From positions 1 to 7,283 of the forward strand of contig JAFWAM010000192.1 in assembly GCA_017507595.1 (NCBI GenBank): DNA of 7,283 bases, read 5' to 3'. The notes below the pieces were generated by a model, which did not search any database, was not told the DNA's origin, and worked only from the letters and a program-made list of their open reading frames with translations. This document shows positions 1 through 5,646 of the stretch, piece after piece. The translations under genes were made by a program, and so were the position numbers. This stretch comes from Clostridia bacterium (lineage in GTDB: Bacteria > Bacillota_A > Clostridia > Christensenellales > Borkfalkiaceae). Positions within the stretch are counted from its first letter, which is position 1. The number at the start of each line of letters is the position of its first letter.

Positions 1-19
1 CGATAACGGGCTTATAGGC
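1..19 (-). repeat. Intergenic repeat, copy 1 (GCCTATAAGC family)
   Basis: Read on the minus strand this is GCCTATAAGCCCGTTATCG. It shares the exact 10-mer GCCTATAAGC and the TTA(A)TCG tail with copies at 3238-3257 and 4034-4052, and matches the third copy at 16 of 19 positions. It forms the right part of a terminator-like hairpin at the window edge. Confidence 0.5.
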
Positions 20-33
20 CCACTTTTTGTTTT
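1..33 (+). terminator. Right half of a terminator-like hairpin, cut by the window edge
   Basis: The arm GGGC (8-11) can pair with GCCC (18-21) and is followed by a T-rich stretch (24-28 and 30-33). Alone this is a weak 4-5 bp stem. The stretch 1-19 is, however, the reverse complement of the left part of the aspS terminator at 3238-3257. By analogy, the true hairpin probably has a longer stem of the type GGGCCTATA/TATAGGCCC whose left arm lies just outside the window. It would end the gene upstream of sigG; in many spore formers that gene is sigE, but it is not visible here. Confidence 0.4.
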
Positions 34-94
34 AAAAGGCCGCATTTTTGATCAAATGGCCATAAAACCCTTTGATACATAGGAGGAACTTTAC

Positions 95-864
95 ATGAAG
101 CACAGTGTAGAAATTTGCGGCATCAATACAGGCACCCTTCCCAAGATAAACTCTAAGGAATGCGAAAAGCTTCTTCAAGCGGTCAAAAACGGTGACAAGG
201 GGGCAAAGGACAGGCTTATCCTTGCCAATATGCGCCTGGTGTTGTCGGTAATAAAGCGGTTTAACACCCCCGGCATATCTCCCGACGATATGTTTCAGGC
301 AGGGTGCGTCGGTCTTGTCAAGGCGACGGATAATTTTGATCTTACCGTCGGGGTGAAATTTTCCACCTACGCCGTACCCATGATAATTGGCGAGGTAAAA
401 AGATTTTTGCGCACCCGCAACAGCATGCGTATTTCAAGGTCCATCCGTGACACGGCTTATCGGGCCATCCGGGCAAGAAACCGTCTGGAGCGTGACTTTA
501 TCGAGCCGACTATTTCAGAAATAGCCAAATCCATCGACGTGTGCGAGCGTGAGGTTGCCTATGCCCTTGACGCCATATCGGATACCGTATCCCTTTACGA
601 CCCCGTTTACAGTAAGGAGGGCGACACCCTTTAATCGTCGACCAGATCGCCGACGAAAACAATACTGAGGAAAAATGGACCGAGGACGCCAGTCTGACCC
701 GTGCCCTTAAGGAGCTCCCTGACCGTGAGCGCAAGATCATATATTCAAGGTACTACGAGGGTAAGACTCAAACGGAAATTTCCTCCGAGGTAGGCCTTTC
801 CCAGGCGCAGGTTTCCCGCATTGAAAAAAACGCCCTTATGACCATGAAAGGCAAAATATCATAG
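95..864 (+). pseudogene. sigG: RNA polymerase forespore sigma factor SigG, frameshifted
   Basis: SigG directs late forespore transcription during endospore formation. The start at 95 has AGGAGG at 81-86. The N-terminus VEICGINTGTLP is the SigG signature. Region 2 lies at residues about 36-106 (NMRLVLSVIKRF, FSTYAVPMIIGE) and region 3 at about 112-165. The first frame stops at 632-634 after residue 179. The missing region 4 continues in the -1 frame from about 631 (IVDQIADENN, then the helix-turn-helix GKTQTEISSEVGLSQAQVSR) to a TAG at 862-864. Adding one base in CCCTTT (627-632) would give a protein of about 256 residues, close to the roughly 260 of Bacillus SigG, with exactly the family spacing between GD and DQI. 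No other lesion is visible, so this is either a very recent mutation or a sequencing/assembly error. As written, the product lacks the -35-recognition domain and should not support normal SigG transcription. The next gene, ylmC/ymxH, is the conserved neighbour. No convincing SigF- or SigG-type promoter was found in 34-94. Confidence 0.9.
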
Positions 865-894
865 GCTAAAAAGCCAAAAATTTACCAAATTCCG

Positions 895-924
895 TCATAA
901 AAGCAAATGGTTGGCGAATATAAT
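895..924 (+). promoter_or_regulatory. Possible sporulation-type (SigE-like) promoter for ylmC/ymxH
   Basis: AATATAAT at 917-924 matches most positions of the SigE -10 element CATACAnT as I recall it. TCATAAA at 895-901 resembles the SigE -35 element (KMATATT), with a 15-nt gap. The same -10 contains TATAAT (919-924), but no TTGACA-like box lies 17 bp upstream, which makes a sigma-A promoter less likely. This is pattern matching from memory; transcription by read-through from sigG is equally possible. Confidence 0.3.
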
Positions 925-941
925 TTTCAAAAGGGGATCTT

Positions 942-1175
942 ATGGAAATTAATTTCAGCGATTTAAAAAAGAAAAAGGTCGTCAACGTCCTTGACGGCAA
1001 AATCCTCGGTCACGTGACTGATCTTGTTATGGAGCTGCCTGAGGGCAACGTCACGGCCTTTATTTGCGGCGAAAGCTGCAAGCTTTTCGGTCGGGAGGAA
1101 TATATCGTCAAGCTTTGCTGTATTAACAAAATAGGCGACGACGCCGTGGTCGTAAGTCTTAAGACGTCGGAATAA
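942..1175 (+). CDS. ylmC: YlmC/YmxH family sporulation protein (PRC-barrel-like)
   Basis: This is a 77-residue soluble protein of the YlmC/YmxH family, a small beta-barrel fold of unknown biochemical role found in spore formers. The family pattern is visible: KKVVNVLDGKILGHVTDLVME (residues 11-31), a central acidic turn, FGREEYIV (49-56), then INKIGDDAVVV (61-71). The length is usual for the family. The start is supported by AAGGGG at 931-936, and the gene begins 77 nt after the end of sigG; the sigG-ylmC order is conserved in Bacillus and Clostridia. Unusually, it carries four cysteines (42, 46, 59, 60), and the IPW-type stretch common before the INKIG-like segment is here KLCC. The function in this organism is inferred only from family and context. 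Confidence 0.85.
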   Translation: MEINFSDLKKKKVVNVLDGKILGHVTDLVMELPEGNVTAFICGESCKLFGREEYIVKLCCINKIGDDAVVVSLKTSE

Positions 1176-1225
1176 CTCTCTCCACCCCTTAATTTTTCGG
1201 GGCAAAATTTAAAATCAGTTAAAAT

Positions 1226-1260
1226 AAGGGGCTTTTTTTGCAAAAGCCCCTTGTTTTTTT
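1226..1260 (+). terminator. Intrinsic terminator after ylmC/ymxH
   Basis: An 11-bp perfect stem, AAGGGGCTTTT (1226-1236) with AAAAGCCCCTT (1242-1252), closes a 5-nt loop and is followed by G and seven T (1254-1260). It ends the sigG-ylmC unit. A second AAAAGCCCC at 1276-1284 could compete for the left arm. The remainder up to the aspS promoter at 1324 holds nothing else recognisable. Confidence 0.9.
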
Positions 1261-1323
1261 GTAAAAACCCTGTCAAAAAGCCCCCGCGGCAAGGACTTTC
1301 CCATCAAAGGCACAAAAAAATCA

Positions 1324-1352
1324 TTGACAACAGTTAATAAAACTATTAAAAT
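1324..1352 (+). promoter_or_regulatory. Sigma-A promoter of aspS
   Basis: A perfect -35 box TTGACA (1324-1329), a 17-bp spacer and a -10 box TAAAAT (1347-1352) lie in an A/T-rich stretch after the ylmC terminator. Transcription would start near 1359, giving a leader of about 60 nt before aspS. Other A/T words nearby (TATTAA at 1344) have poor spacing. Confidence 0.8.
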
Positions 1353-1374
1353 AATTATATAAACAGTATATCAG

Positions 1375-1408
1375 CCTTGCCTTGGTACGATCGGGCAAGG
1401 GTTACCTT
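1375..1408 (+). promoter_or_regulatory. Structured aspS leader with alternative pairings near the RBS
   Basis: CCTTGCC (1375-1381) pairs perfectly with GGCAAGG (1394-1400), extendable by a T-G pair, around a 10-nt loop. A competing hairpin pairs AAGG (1397-1400) with CCTT (1405-1408). The Shine-Dalgarno AAGGAG (1411-1416) could in turn pair with any free CCTT. There is no T tract after the stem and no T-box sequence. A role in translation control is possible but inferred only from base pairing. Confidence 0.35.
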
Positions 1409-1421
1409 TTAAGGAGTTATT

Positions 1422-3218
1422 ATGTCAGAATTTTTAAACGGCAGAAAAAGAACAAACATGTGCGGCGACTTCAGGCTTGAAAGTGCAGGCCAGGTCGCAA
1501 CGGTTATGGGCTGGGTTCAAAGAAGAAGAAATTTAGGTAGCCTTATTTTCGTTGACCTTCGCGACAGGACGGGTATCGTCCAGGTCGTCTTTGACGAAAC
1601 CACCGAAAAGTCTGTTTTTGAAAAAGCAGGGGCGATTCGCTCTGAATACGTCCTCGCAGTTACAGGCACCGTGCGTGAAAGACAGTCAAAAACCACCAAG
1701 ATCCCAACGGGCGACGTGGAAATTTTAGCAACCGATCTTGCTATCCTTTCCAATGCCGACACCCCTCCGTTTGAAATTTCAGACGACGTTAACGTTAACG
1801 AAAATCTTCGTTTAAAATACAGATACCTTGATTTAAGAAGACCTTCCTTACAGCAAAAGCTTATCACCAGGTCAAAAATGACCATGGCCACCAGAAGCTA
1901 CCTTACGGAAAACGGCTTTTTAGAGGTGGAAACACCCTTCCTCGGTAAATCCACGCCGGAAGGCGCAAGGGACTATCTCGTTCCGTCAAGGATTCGTGAA
2001 GGCTGCTTTTACGCCCTTCCTCAATCACCGCAGCTTTATAAACAGCTTTTGATGATTGCGGGCTACGACAGGTACTTCCAGGTGGCAAAATGCTTCCGTG
2101 ACGAGGACTTGAGGGCCAACCGTCAGCCGGAATTCACCCAGATCGACCTTGAAATGTCCTTCGTTGAAAAGGAAGCTGACGTTATGTATATGGTTGAAGG
2201 CCTTATCAAGCGCATCTTCAAGGACAGCCTTGACATGGACCTTGGCGACGGTCACTTCAGGACCTTGCCCTACGCAGAGGCCATGGACAGGTACGGCTCC
2301 GACAAGCCTGACACCCGTTTCGGCCTTGAACTTAAGGTTGTTTCAGACATTTTCGAAGGCTCTGACTTCAAGGTATTCAGCGATTGCGTTGCCCCCGGTA
2401 AAAGCGTAAGGGCAATCAACGCCAAAGGCTTCCAGACCAAGCTTTCAAGAAAGGACCTTGACGGCCTTGGCGAGGTTGCGAAAACCTTGGGCGCAAAGGG
2501 TCTTGCCTGGCTCGTTAAGCCTGCAGGCGAGGCGCCCAGATCATCCTTTAATAAGTTCCTGACGCCGGAAATTATCGATAAGCTTACCGAAAGGCTCAAT
2601 ATTGAAGACGGCGACGCAGTTTTATTTGCCGCAGATAAGGATTCCGTCGTATACAGCACCCTTGGCGGCTTAAGACTTTACCTTGCCGACAAGTACGACC
2701 TTTACGACAAAAACAGCTACGACATCCTTTGGGTAGTTGACTTCCCCATGTTTGAGTACAGTGAGGAAGAGGGCAGATACGTTGCTATGCACCACCCCTT
2801 CACCGCGCCCAAGGACGAGGATCTTTACCTTTTGGACGTTGATCCCACCAAGATGCGCGCAAAGGCATACGATATCGTCATCAACGGTCAGGAAGCCGGC
2901 GGCGGCTCCATCCGTATCCACTCAAGAGAGCTTCAGAAGAAGATCTTCAACGTGCTTTCCTTTAGCGACGAGGATATCGAGCGTAAATTCGGCTTCTTTG
3001 TCAACGCCTTCAATTACGGCACCCCACCCCACGGCGGTCTTGCCCTTGGCCTTGACAGACTGGTTATGCTTATCACCAAGACCGATTCCATCAAGGACGT
3101 AATTGCTTTCCCCAAGGTACAAAACGCATCCTGTCTTATGAGCGAGGCCCCCGCCCCCGTAGAACAGCAGCAGCTTGACGATCTTTTCCTTTCAATTTCC
3201 TTGCCTGAAAAGCAATAA
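1422..3218 (+). CDS. aspS: Aspartyl-tRNA synthetase, bacterial type
   Basis: This class II enzyme charges tRNA(Asp) with aspartate in the cytoplasm. Its 598 residues are typical for the bacterial form. The order is an N-terminal OB-fold anticodon-binding domain (residues 1-105, GWVQRRRNLGSLIF at 30-43), a catalytic core with motif 1 around 140-175, QSPQLYKQLLM at 201-211 and motif 2 FRDEDLRANRQPEFTQ at 225-240, the bacterial GAD insertion at about 300-415, HHPFTAP at 457-463, and motif 3 GLALGLDRLVM at 539-549. The start is supported by AAGGAG at 1411-1416. Leu38 in RRRNLGS and Lys90 match, by memory of the E. coli and Pseudomonas enzymes, the residues of discriminating AspRS rather than the His/Gly of forms that also charge tRNA(Asn). 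If so, asparaginyl-tRNA would be made by a separate route. The gene has its own promoter and terminator and stands alone between opposing units. Confidence 0.97.
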   Translation: MSEFLNGRKRTNMCGDFRLESAGQVATVMGWVQRRRNLGSLIFVDLRDRTGIVQVVFDETTEKSVFEKAGAIRSEYVLAVTGTVRERQSKTTKIPTGDVEILATDLAILSNADTPPFEISDDVNVNENLRLKYRYLDLRRPSLQQKLITRSKMTMATRSYLTENGFLEVETPFLGKSTPEGARDYLVPSRIREGCFYALPQSPQLYKQLLMIAGYDRYFQVAKCFRDEDLRANRQPEFTQIDLEMSFVEKEADVMYMVEGLIKRIFKDSLDMDLGDGHFRTLPYAEAMDRYGSDKPDTRFGLELKVVSDIFEGSDFKVFSDCVAPGKSVRAINAKGFQTKLSRKDLDGLGEVAKTLGAKGLAWLVKPAGEAPRSSFNKFLTPEIIDKLTERLNIEDGDAVLFAADKDSVVYSTLGGLRLYLADKYDLYDKNSYDILWVVDFPMFEYSEEEGRYVAMHHPFTAPKDEDLYLLDVDPTKMRAKAYDIVINGQEAGGGSIRIHSRELQKKIFNVLSFSDEDIERKFGFFVNAFNYGTPPHGGLALGLDRLVMLITKTDSIKDVIAFPKVQNASCLMSEAPAPVEQQQLDDLFLSISLPEKQ

Positions 3219-3233
3219 TAAACTAAACTAAAT

Positions 3234-3276
3234 ATCCGCCTATAAGCCAGTTAATCGGTGTATAGGCGGATTTTTT
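3234..3276 (+). terminator. Intrinsic terminator of aspS
   Basis: An 11-bp perfect stem ATCCGCCTATA (3234-3244) with TATAGGCGGAT (3261-3271) surrounds a 16-nt loop and runs into six T (3271-3276). It begins 15 nt after the aspS stop. The left arm and loop carry repeat copy 2. Confidence 0.9.
3238..3257 (+). repeat. Intergenic repeat, copy 2 (GCCTATAAGC family)
   Basis: GCCTATAAGCCAGTTAATCG, which has one extra A in the TTAATCG tail, sits inside the aspS terminator. It supplies the left arm and most of the loop; TATAGGC at 3261-3267 completes the hairpin. Copies 1 and 3 lie at 1-19 and 4034-4052. Confidence 0.55.
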
Positions 3277-3282
3277 CATATA

Positions 3283-3314
3283 AAAAACGTCCCTCGATGC
3301 CGAGGGGCGTTTTT
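3283..3314. terminator. Bidirectional terminator between aspS and the PII/DUF1538 operon
   Basis: AAAAACGTCCCTCG (3283-3296) pairs with CGAGGGGCGTTTTT (3301-3314): 14 pairs with one G-T, around the loop ATGC. The A run on the left and T run on the right give a U tract on either strand. It starts 16 nt beyond the stop codon of the minus-strand PII gene, so its main job is to end that operon; it would also back up the aspS terminator. Confidence 0.88.
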
Positions 3315-3330
3315 GTATATTTTGTTATTT

Positions 3331-3654
3331 TCAGACGGTTTCCTCGTCCTCAAGCTTTACACCCATAACGGAATCCACCGGTAGGGCAAACACAATACCT
3401 GCACCGTCCGTTGCAAGTCCTGCCGCATCCTTTATGGCGGTCATTATCCTGTCGCGGTCCTTGTGGGCGGTAAGGATAAAGACGATTTCCTTATTTGGGT
3501 GAAGGGTTATGCCCATAAATTTCACAAGGTCCTGGGCCTCGGCCGTGCCCCTTGCGTTAAAAATTGTACCGCCGCGGGCGCCTGCCTCTCTTGCGGCCTT
3601 CATAACGGCTTCTTCATAGCCTTGATTTACAATAGTGACGATAAGCTGTTTCAT
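3331..3654 (-). CDS. PII-like signalling protein, last gene of the DUF1538 operon
   Basis: This 107-residue protein has the PII (GlnB/GlnK) ferredoxin-like layout. Strand 1 is MKQLIVTIVNQG (1-12), helix 1 is EEAVMKAAREAGARGG (14-29), strand 2 is TIFNARG (30-36), the T-loop region is about 37-54, strand 3 is KEIVFILTA (55-63), helix 2 is 65-78, a B-loop-like ATDGAG is at 81-86, and strand 4 is IVFALPVDSVMGV (87-99). PII proteins form trimers that bind effectors and touch target proteins through the T-loop. The T-loop tyrosine that GlnB uses for uridylylation is absent, and so are the B-loop lysine and the C-terminal RxR arginines that hold ATP phosphates in canonical PII. The ligand may therefore differ. 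The start is supported by AGGAGG at 3660-3665. That RBS overlaps the stop of the upstream paralogue, leaving 9 nt between genes, so translation is probably coupled. A role in gating the DUF1538 membrane protein is inferred from context. Confidence 0.85.
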   Translation of the reverse strand: MKQLIVTIVNQGYEEAVMKAAREAGARGGTIFNARGTAEAQDLVKFMGITLHPNKEIVFILTAHKDRDRIMTAIKDAAGLATDGAGIVFALPVDSVMGVKLEDEETV

Positions 3655-3663
3655 AAAGCCCTC

Positions 3664-4005
3664 CTAAATTAACTCTTTGGTCTTGCCCAAAAGGATCTGA
3701 AGCGTAAGATTTCCACCGACGGCGGAAACGGGTATTGTCATGGCGATGGGACCGTTTGCTTTGCCGTCGCTCAGCCTGCCAAGTTTTTCATAAATAAGAT
3801 CAATGTTTTTATTTTCACAAAAGCAAAAGATCATATCCTTTTCCGGCTCGCCAATGCCAAGGGCGGATAAAAACTCCGACGGGGCAGTTCCTCTGCCGTG
3901 TATTACCGACACAAAGGATACAAGCCCGTGAAGCTGTGCTATTATTTTGTCGCCGCTTTTATGTGGCGCGATGATCACTAAAAGCTCAAGTAAGATATCC
4001 TTCAT
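3664..4005 (-). CDS. Divergent PII-like paralogue, middle gene of the DUF1538 operon
   Basis: This 113-residue protein appears homologous to the downstream PII-like protein. Both share RGTA after strand 2 (residues 38-41), an L.K/L.A..GI T-loop segment, (E/N)K(D/E)(M/I)(I/V)F in strand 3, and IPVSAVGG (91-98) against LPVDSVMG. It keeps a GKANGP turn (81-86) where a B-loop would lie, but no canonical PII phosphate-binding arginines. A cysteine pair, FCFCEN (60-65), sits in strand 3. I chose the ATG at 4005 because AAGGAGG at 4012-4018 lies 6 nt upstream. An in-frame ATG at 4026 has no such site, and its seven extra codons would read across the ribosome binding site. The gene is followed after 9 nt by the second PII-like gene and preceded after 54 nt by the DUF1538 gene. 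A hetero-oligomer of the two paralogues is possible but is inference. Confidence 0.75.
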   Translation of the reverse strand: MKDILLELLVIIAPHKSGDKIIAQLHGLVSFVSVIHGRGTAPSEFLSALGIGEPEKDMIFCFCENKNIDLIYEKLGRLSDGKANGPIAMTIPVSAVGGNLTLQILLGKTKELI

Positions 4006-4033
4006 AATATACCTCCTTAAAGGCAAAATGTGC

Positions 4034-4052
4034 GCCTATAAGCTGATTATCG
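4034..4052 (+). repeat. Intergenic repeat, copy 3 (GCCTATAAGC family)
   Basis: GCCTATAAGCTGATTATCG lies in the 54-nt gap between the DUF1538 gene and the PII-like paralogue. It matches copy 1 at 16 of 19 positions. Unlike copy 2, no TATAGGC arm follows, so it does not form the terminator hairpin; it looks like a solitary half of the element, located inside an operon. Confidence 0.5.
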
Positions 4053-4072
4053 CTGAAATTTAACGTTCAGCG
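4051..4072 (-). other. Hairpin spanning the stop codon of the DUF1538 gene
   Basis: CGCTGAA (4051-4057) pairs perfectly with TTCAGCG (4066-4072) around an 8-nt loop. The stop codon (4060-4062) lies in the loop. No U tract follows on the minus strand, so it is not a standard terminator. It could stabilise or process the mRNA between the membrane gene and the two small PII-like genes. Confidence 0.4.
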
Positions 4073-5583
4073 TCAAGCTCGATGATGTCGTTGTCAAACA
4101 GCTTGAGAACTGATTTGGGTATCTTGCGCCTTGGCATGGATTTGATCTTTGCGCCAAGACCCAATATCTGTATGGTAAGAAGTGGGGTAAGTGCAATAAG
4201 GGCTATTATGCCGTAAGCGTTTGTCAAAATGCTTTCGGGGCCGGAAAAAGCCGTGGCCGCACCTATCGCAAGGGGAAGCATAAAGGTCGTTGCCATAGGG
4301 CCGCTTGCGACGCCGCCGCTGTCAAAGGCAATGGCCGTGTAAGTTTTCGGTACTATAAACGTGAGTAAAAGGGCCAGGCCGTATCCGGGGATAAGTACGT
4401 ATTTGATGGGGATGTTATAAAGTATCCTCATCATGGTAAGGCCAACCGATACCATCATTGAAACGGAAAGGGAAATCAACAGGGTTTTTCCCTTAATGTT
4501 TCCGTTTGAAATATTTTCAACCTGCTTTGCCAGGACGTGTACCGCAGGCTCAGCAAGGACGATAAACGCGCCTATTACCATACCCGTCGGTATCAGTATC
4601 CAGTTGTTTTCAAGGCCTGAAAGCCTTTCGCCAAGGCTCGTGCCCATACCCATAAAGCCTGCGTTTACGCCCGTAAGGAATATCGAAAGTCCAAAATATG
4701 TATAAACAAGCCCAACAAAGATTTTGGTTATACGGCTTTTGTGCATCTTGAAGAAAAGTCCGTTTCCTATAAGGAAAAATGCCGTTATGGGAAGGATCGC
4801 AATTGCAACCTCCTTAAGACAGTGTAAAAACGTGTCTAAAAACCCGCTGAACATTTCCACGACGGTGCCGTAGTCCTTAGGCGCGGCGCTTACCGCAATG
4901 TCGGGCTTGAAGATAATGCACAGCAAAAGCACTAAAATAATTGGGCCCACCGAGCATATCGCAACTACGCCGAAGGAGTTCTCATCGCGGTTTTTGCTGT
5001 CAAAGACGGAGGCAACGCCTACGCCCAGGGCCATTATAAAGGGCACCGTGATGGCCCCCGTGGTTACGCCGCCGCTGTCAAAGGACAGGGCAAGGTATTT
5101 CGGGTCAACGAATATCGCAAGCACAAAGGCAATTGCATAAAGGACGATAAGGATAACGTTAAGGCTTATTTTCAAAAAGACCCTTGCAAGGGCAATGACG
5201 AGGAAAAGTCCAACGCCCAACGCGATTGCGCCGATCAATATGCCCTTTATGGACCCAAGCTGATTGCCAAGGACCATCAGGTCAGGCTCCGCAATGGTTA
5301 CCATAAAGCCGATTAAAAATCCAACTATGAGGATGAGGGGGATTTTCTTTGTTGAAGTTACCTTGTGGCCGATTATTTCACCGATGGGTGAAAGGGAAAT
5401 TTCCGTGCCCAGTGAATAAAGCACCATGCCAAGTATCAGAAGGATCGCGCCAAACAGGAAGCCAACCAGGCTGAACCCCAGATTTGGCGAAGGCAAAACA
5501 AAGTTCAAAATAAGTATTATGACCGTTATCGGAACAACGCTTATTAACGAGTCTTTTAATTTGTCCTTTAAAATCCTGTTCAT
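4060..5583 (-). CDS. DUF1538 multi-pass membrane protein, putative transporter
   Basis: This 507-residue protein is very hydrophobic, with about 12-14 predicted membrane segments and no cleavable signal peptide. Residue numbers here count one extra residue for a possible TTG start at 5586. It has two homologous halves. Each has an AEP motif (99-101 and 345-347) and, 70-76 residues later, a near-identical FDSGGV.(T/S)G motif followed by a small-residue membrane helix (169-176, FDSGGVTTGAITVPFIMALG; 421-428, FDSGGVASGPMATTFMLPLA). This is the pattern of the DUF1538 family, which to my knowledge has no established substrate. Tandem halves with a conserved charged re-entrant-like motif resemble a secondary transporter or channel. 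I chose the ATG at 5583 because AGG at 5590-5592 is 6 nt upstream; the TTG at 5586 is too close. It is the first gene of an operon with two PII-like proteins, which suggests regulation by direct binding, as GlnK does to AmtB. The substrate cannot be read from the sequence. Confidence 0.85.
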   Translation of the reverse strand: MNRILKDKLKDSLISVVPITVIILILNFVLPSPNLGFSLVGFLFGAILLILGMVLYSLGTEISLSPIGEIIGHKVTSTKKIPLILIVGFLIGFMVTIAEPDLMVLGNQLGSIKGILIGAIALGVGLFLVIALARVFLKISLNVILIVLYAIAFVLAIFVDPKYLALSFDSGGVTTGAITVPFIMALGVGVASVFDSKNRDENSFGVVAICSVGPIILVLLLCIIFKPDIAVSAAPKDYGTVVEMFSGFLDTFLHCLKEVAIAILPITAFFLIGNGLFFKMHKSRITKIFVGLVYTYFGLSIFLTGVNAGFMGMGTSLGERLSGLENNWILIPTGMVIGAFIVLAEPAVHVLAKQVENISNGNIKGKTLLISLSVSMMVSVGLTMMRILYNIPIKYVLIPGYGLALLLTFIVPKTYTAIAFDSGGVASGPMATTFMLPLAIGAATAFSGPESILTNAYGIIALIALTPLLTIQILGLGAKIKSMPRRKIPKSVLKLFDNDIIELDAER

Positions 5584-5594
5584 CAAATACCTAT

Positions 5595-5628
5595 TGTCGC
5601 GCCTAAAAAAAAGGGGCTTGCGACAGCC
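5595..5628 (-). promoter_or_regulatory. Leader of the DUF1538 operon with competing hairpins and a U8 tract
   Basis: In the roughly 57-nt leader (minus strand), GGCT and AGCC (5625-5628 and 5615-5618) form a short hairpin followed by CC and eight U (5605-5612), like a weak attenuator. Alternatively TGTCGC (5620-5625) pairs with GCGACA (5595-5600), just before the weak AGG ribosome binding site, enclosing the U tract. The two structures share bases and exclude one another. Attenuation is speculative because the first stem is only 4 bp. Confidence 0.3.
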
Positions 5629-5646
5629 AAAATTTCTTCTTTGAAT

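Noticed and set aside
30..94. SigF- or SigG-type promoter directly before sigG
   Set aside because: GCATT (42-46) and GGCCATAAAA (58-67) look like half matches, but they are only 11 nt apart, too close for the SigF or SigG spacing.
627..633. CCCTTTA as a programmed -1 frameshift heptamer in sigG
   Set aside because: The 0-frame codons are ACC CTT TAA; the heptamer is phased with the downstream frame. Slipping back by one would need CTT to re-pair on CCT and ACC on CAC, both with mismatches.
1268..1280. Shared CCTGTCAA word near 1269 and 5791 as a repeat
   Set aside because: It is only eight bases with unrelated flanks; the second copy is a terminator arm and the first is not in a hairpin.
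1353..1421. T-box or other known riboswitch before aspS
   Set aside because: The leader is about 60 nt and lacks the conserved T-box sequence and specifier stem.
1784..1803. GTTAACGTTAAC palindromic tandem in aspS as a regulatory site
   Set aside because: It lies in coding sequence and is explained by the residues DVNVNEN.
2270..2659. Long antisense open frame inside aspS, with similar ones inside sigG, glyS and the DUF1538 gene
   Set aside because: They lack ribosome binding sites, have no recognisable protein features and lie opposite strongly conserved genes. They are by-products of the codon use of the real genes.
4006..4026. ATG at 4026 as the start of the PII-like paralogue
   Set aside because: It would translate through the strong AAGGAGG at 4012-4018, which serves the ATG at 4005; no site precedes 4026.
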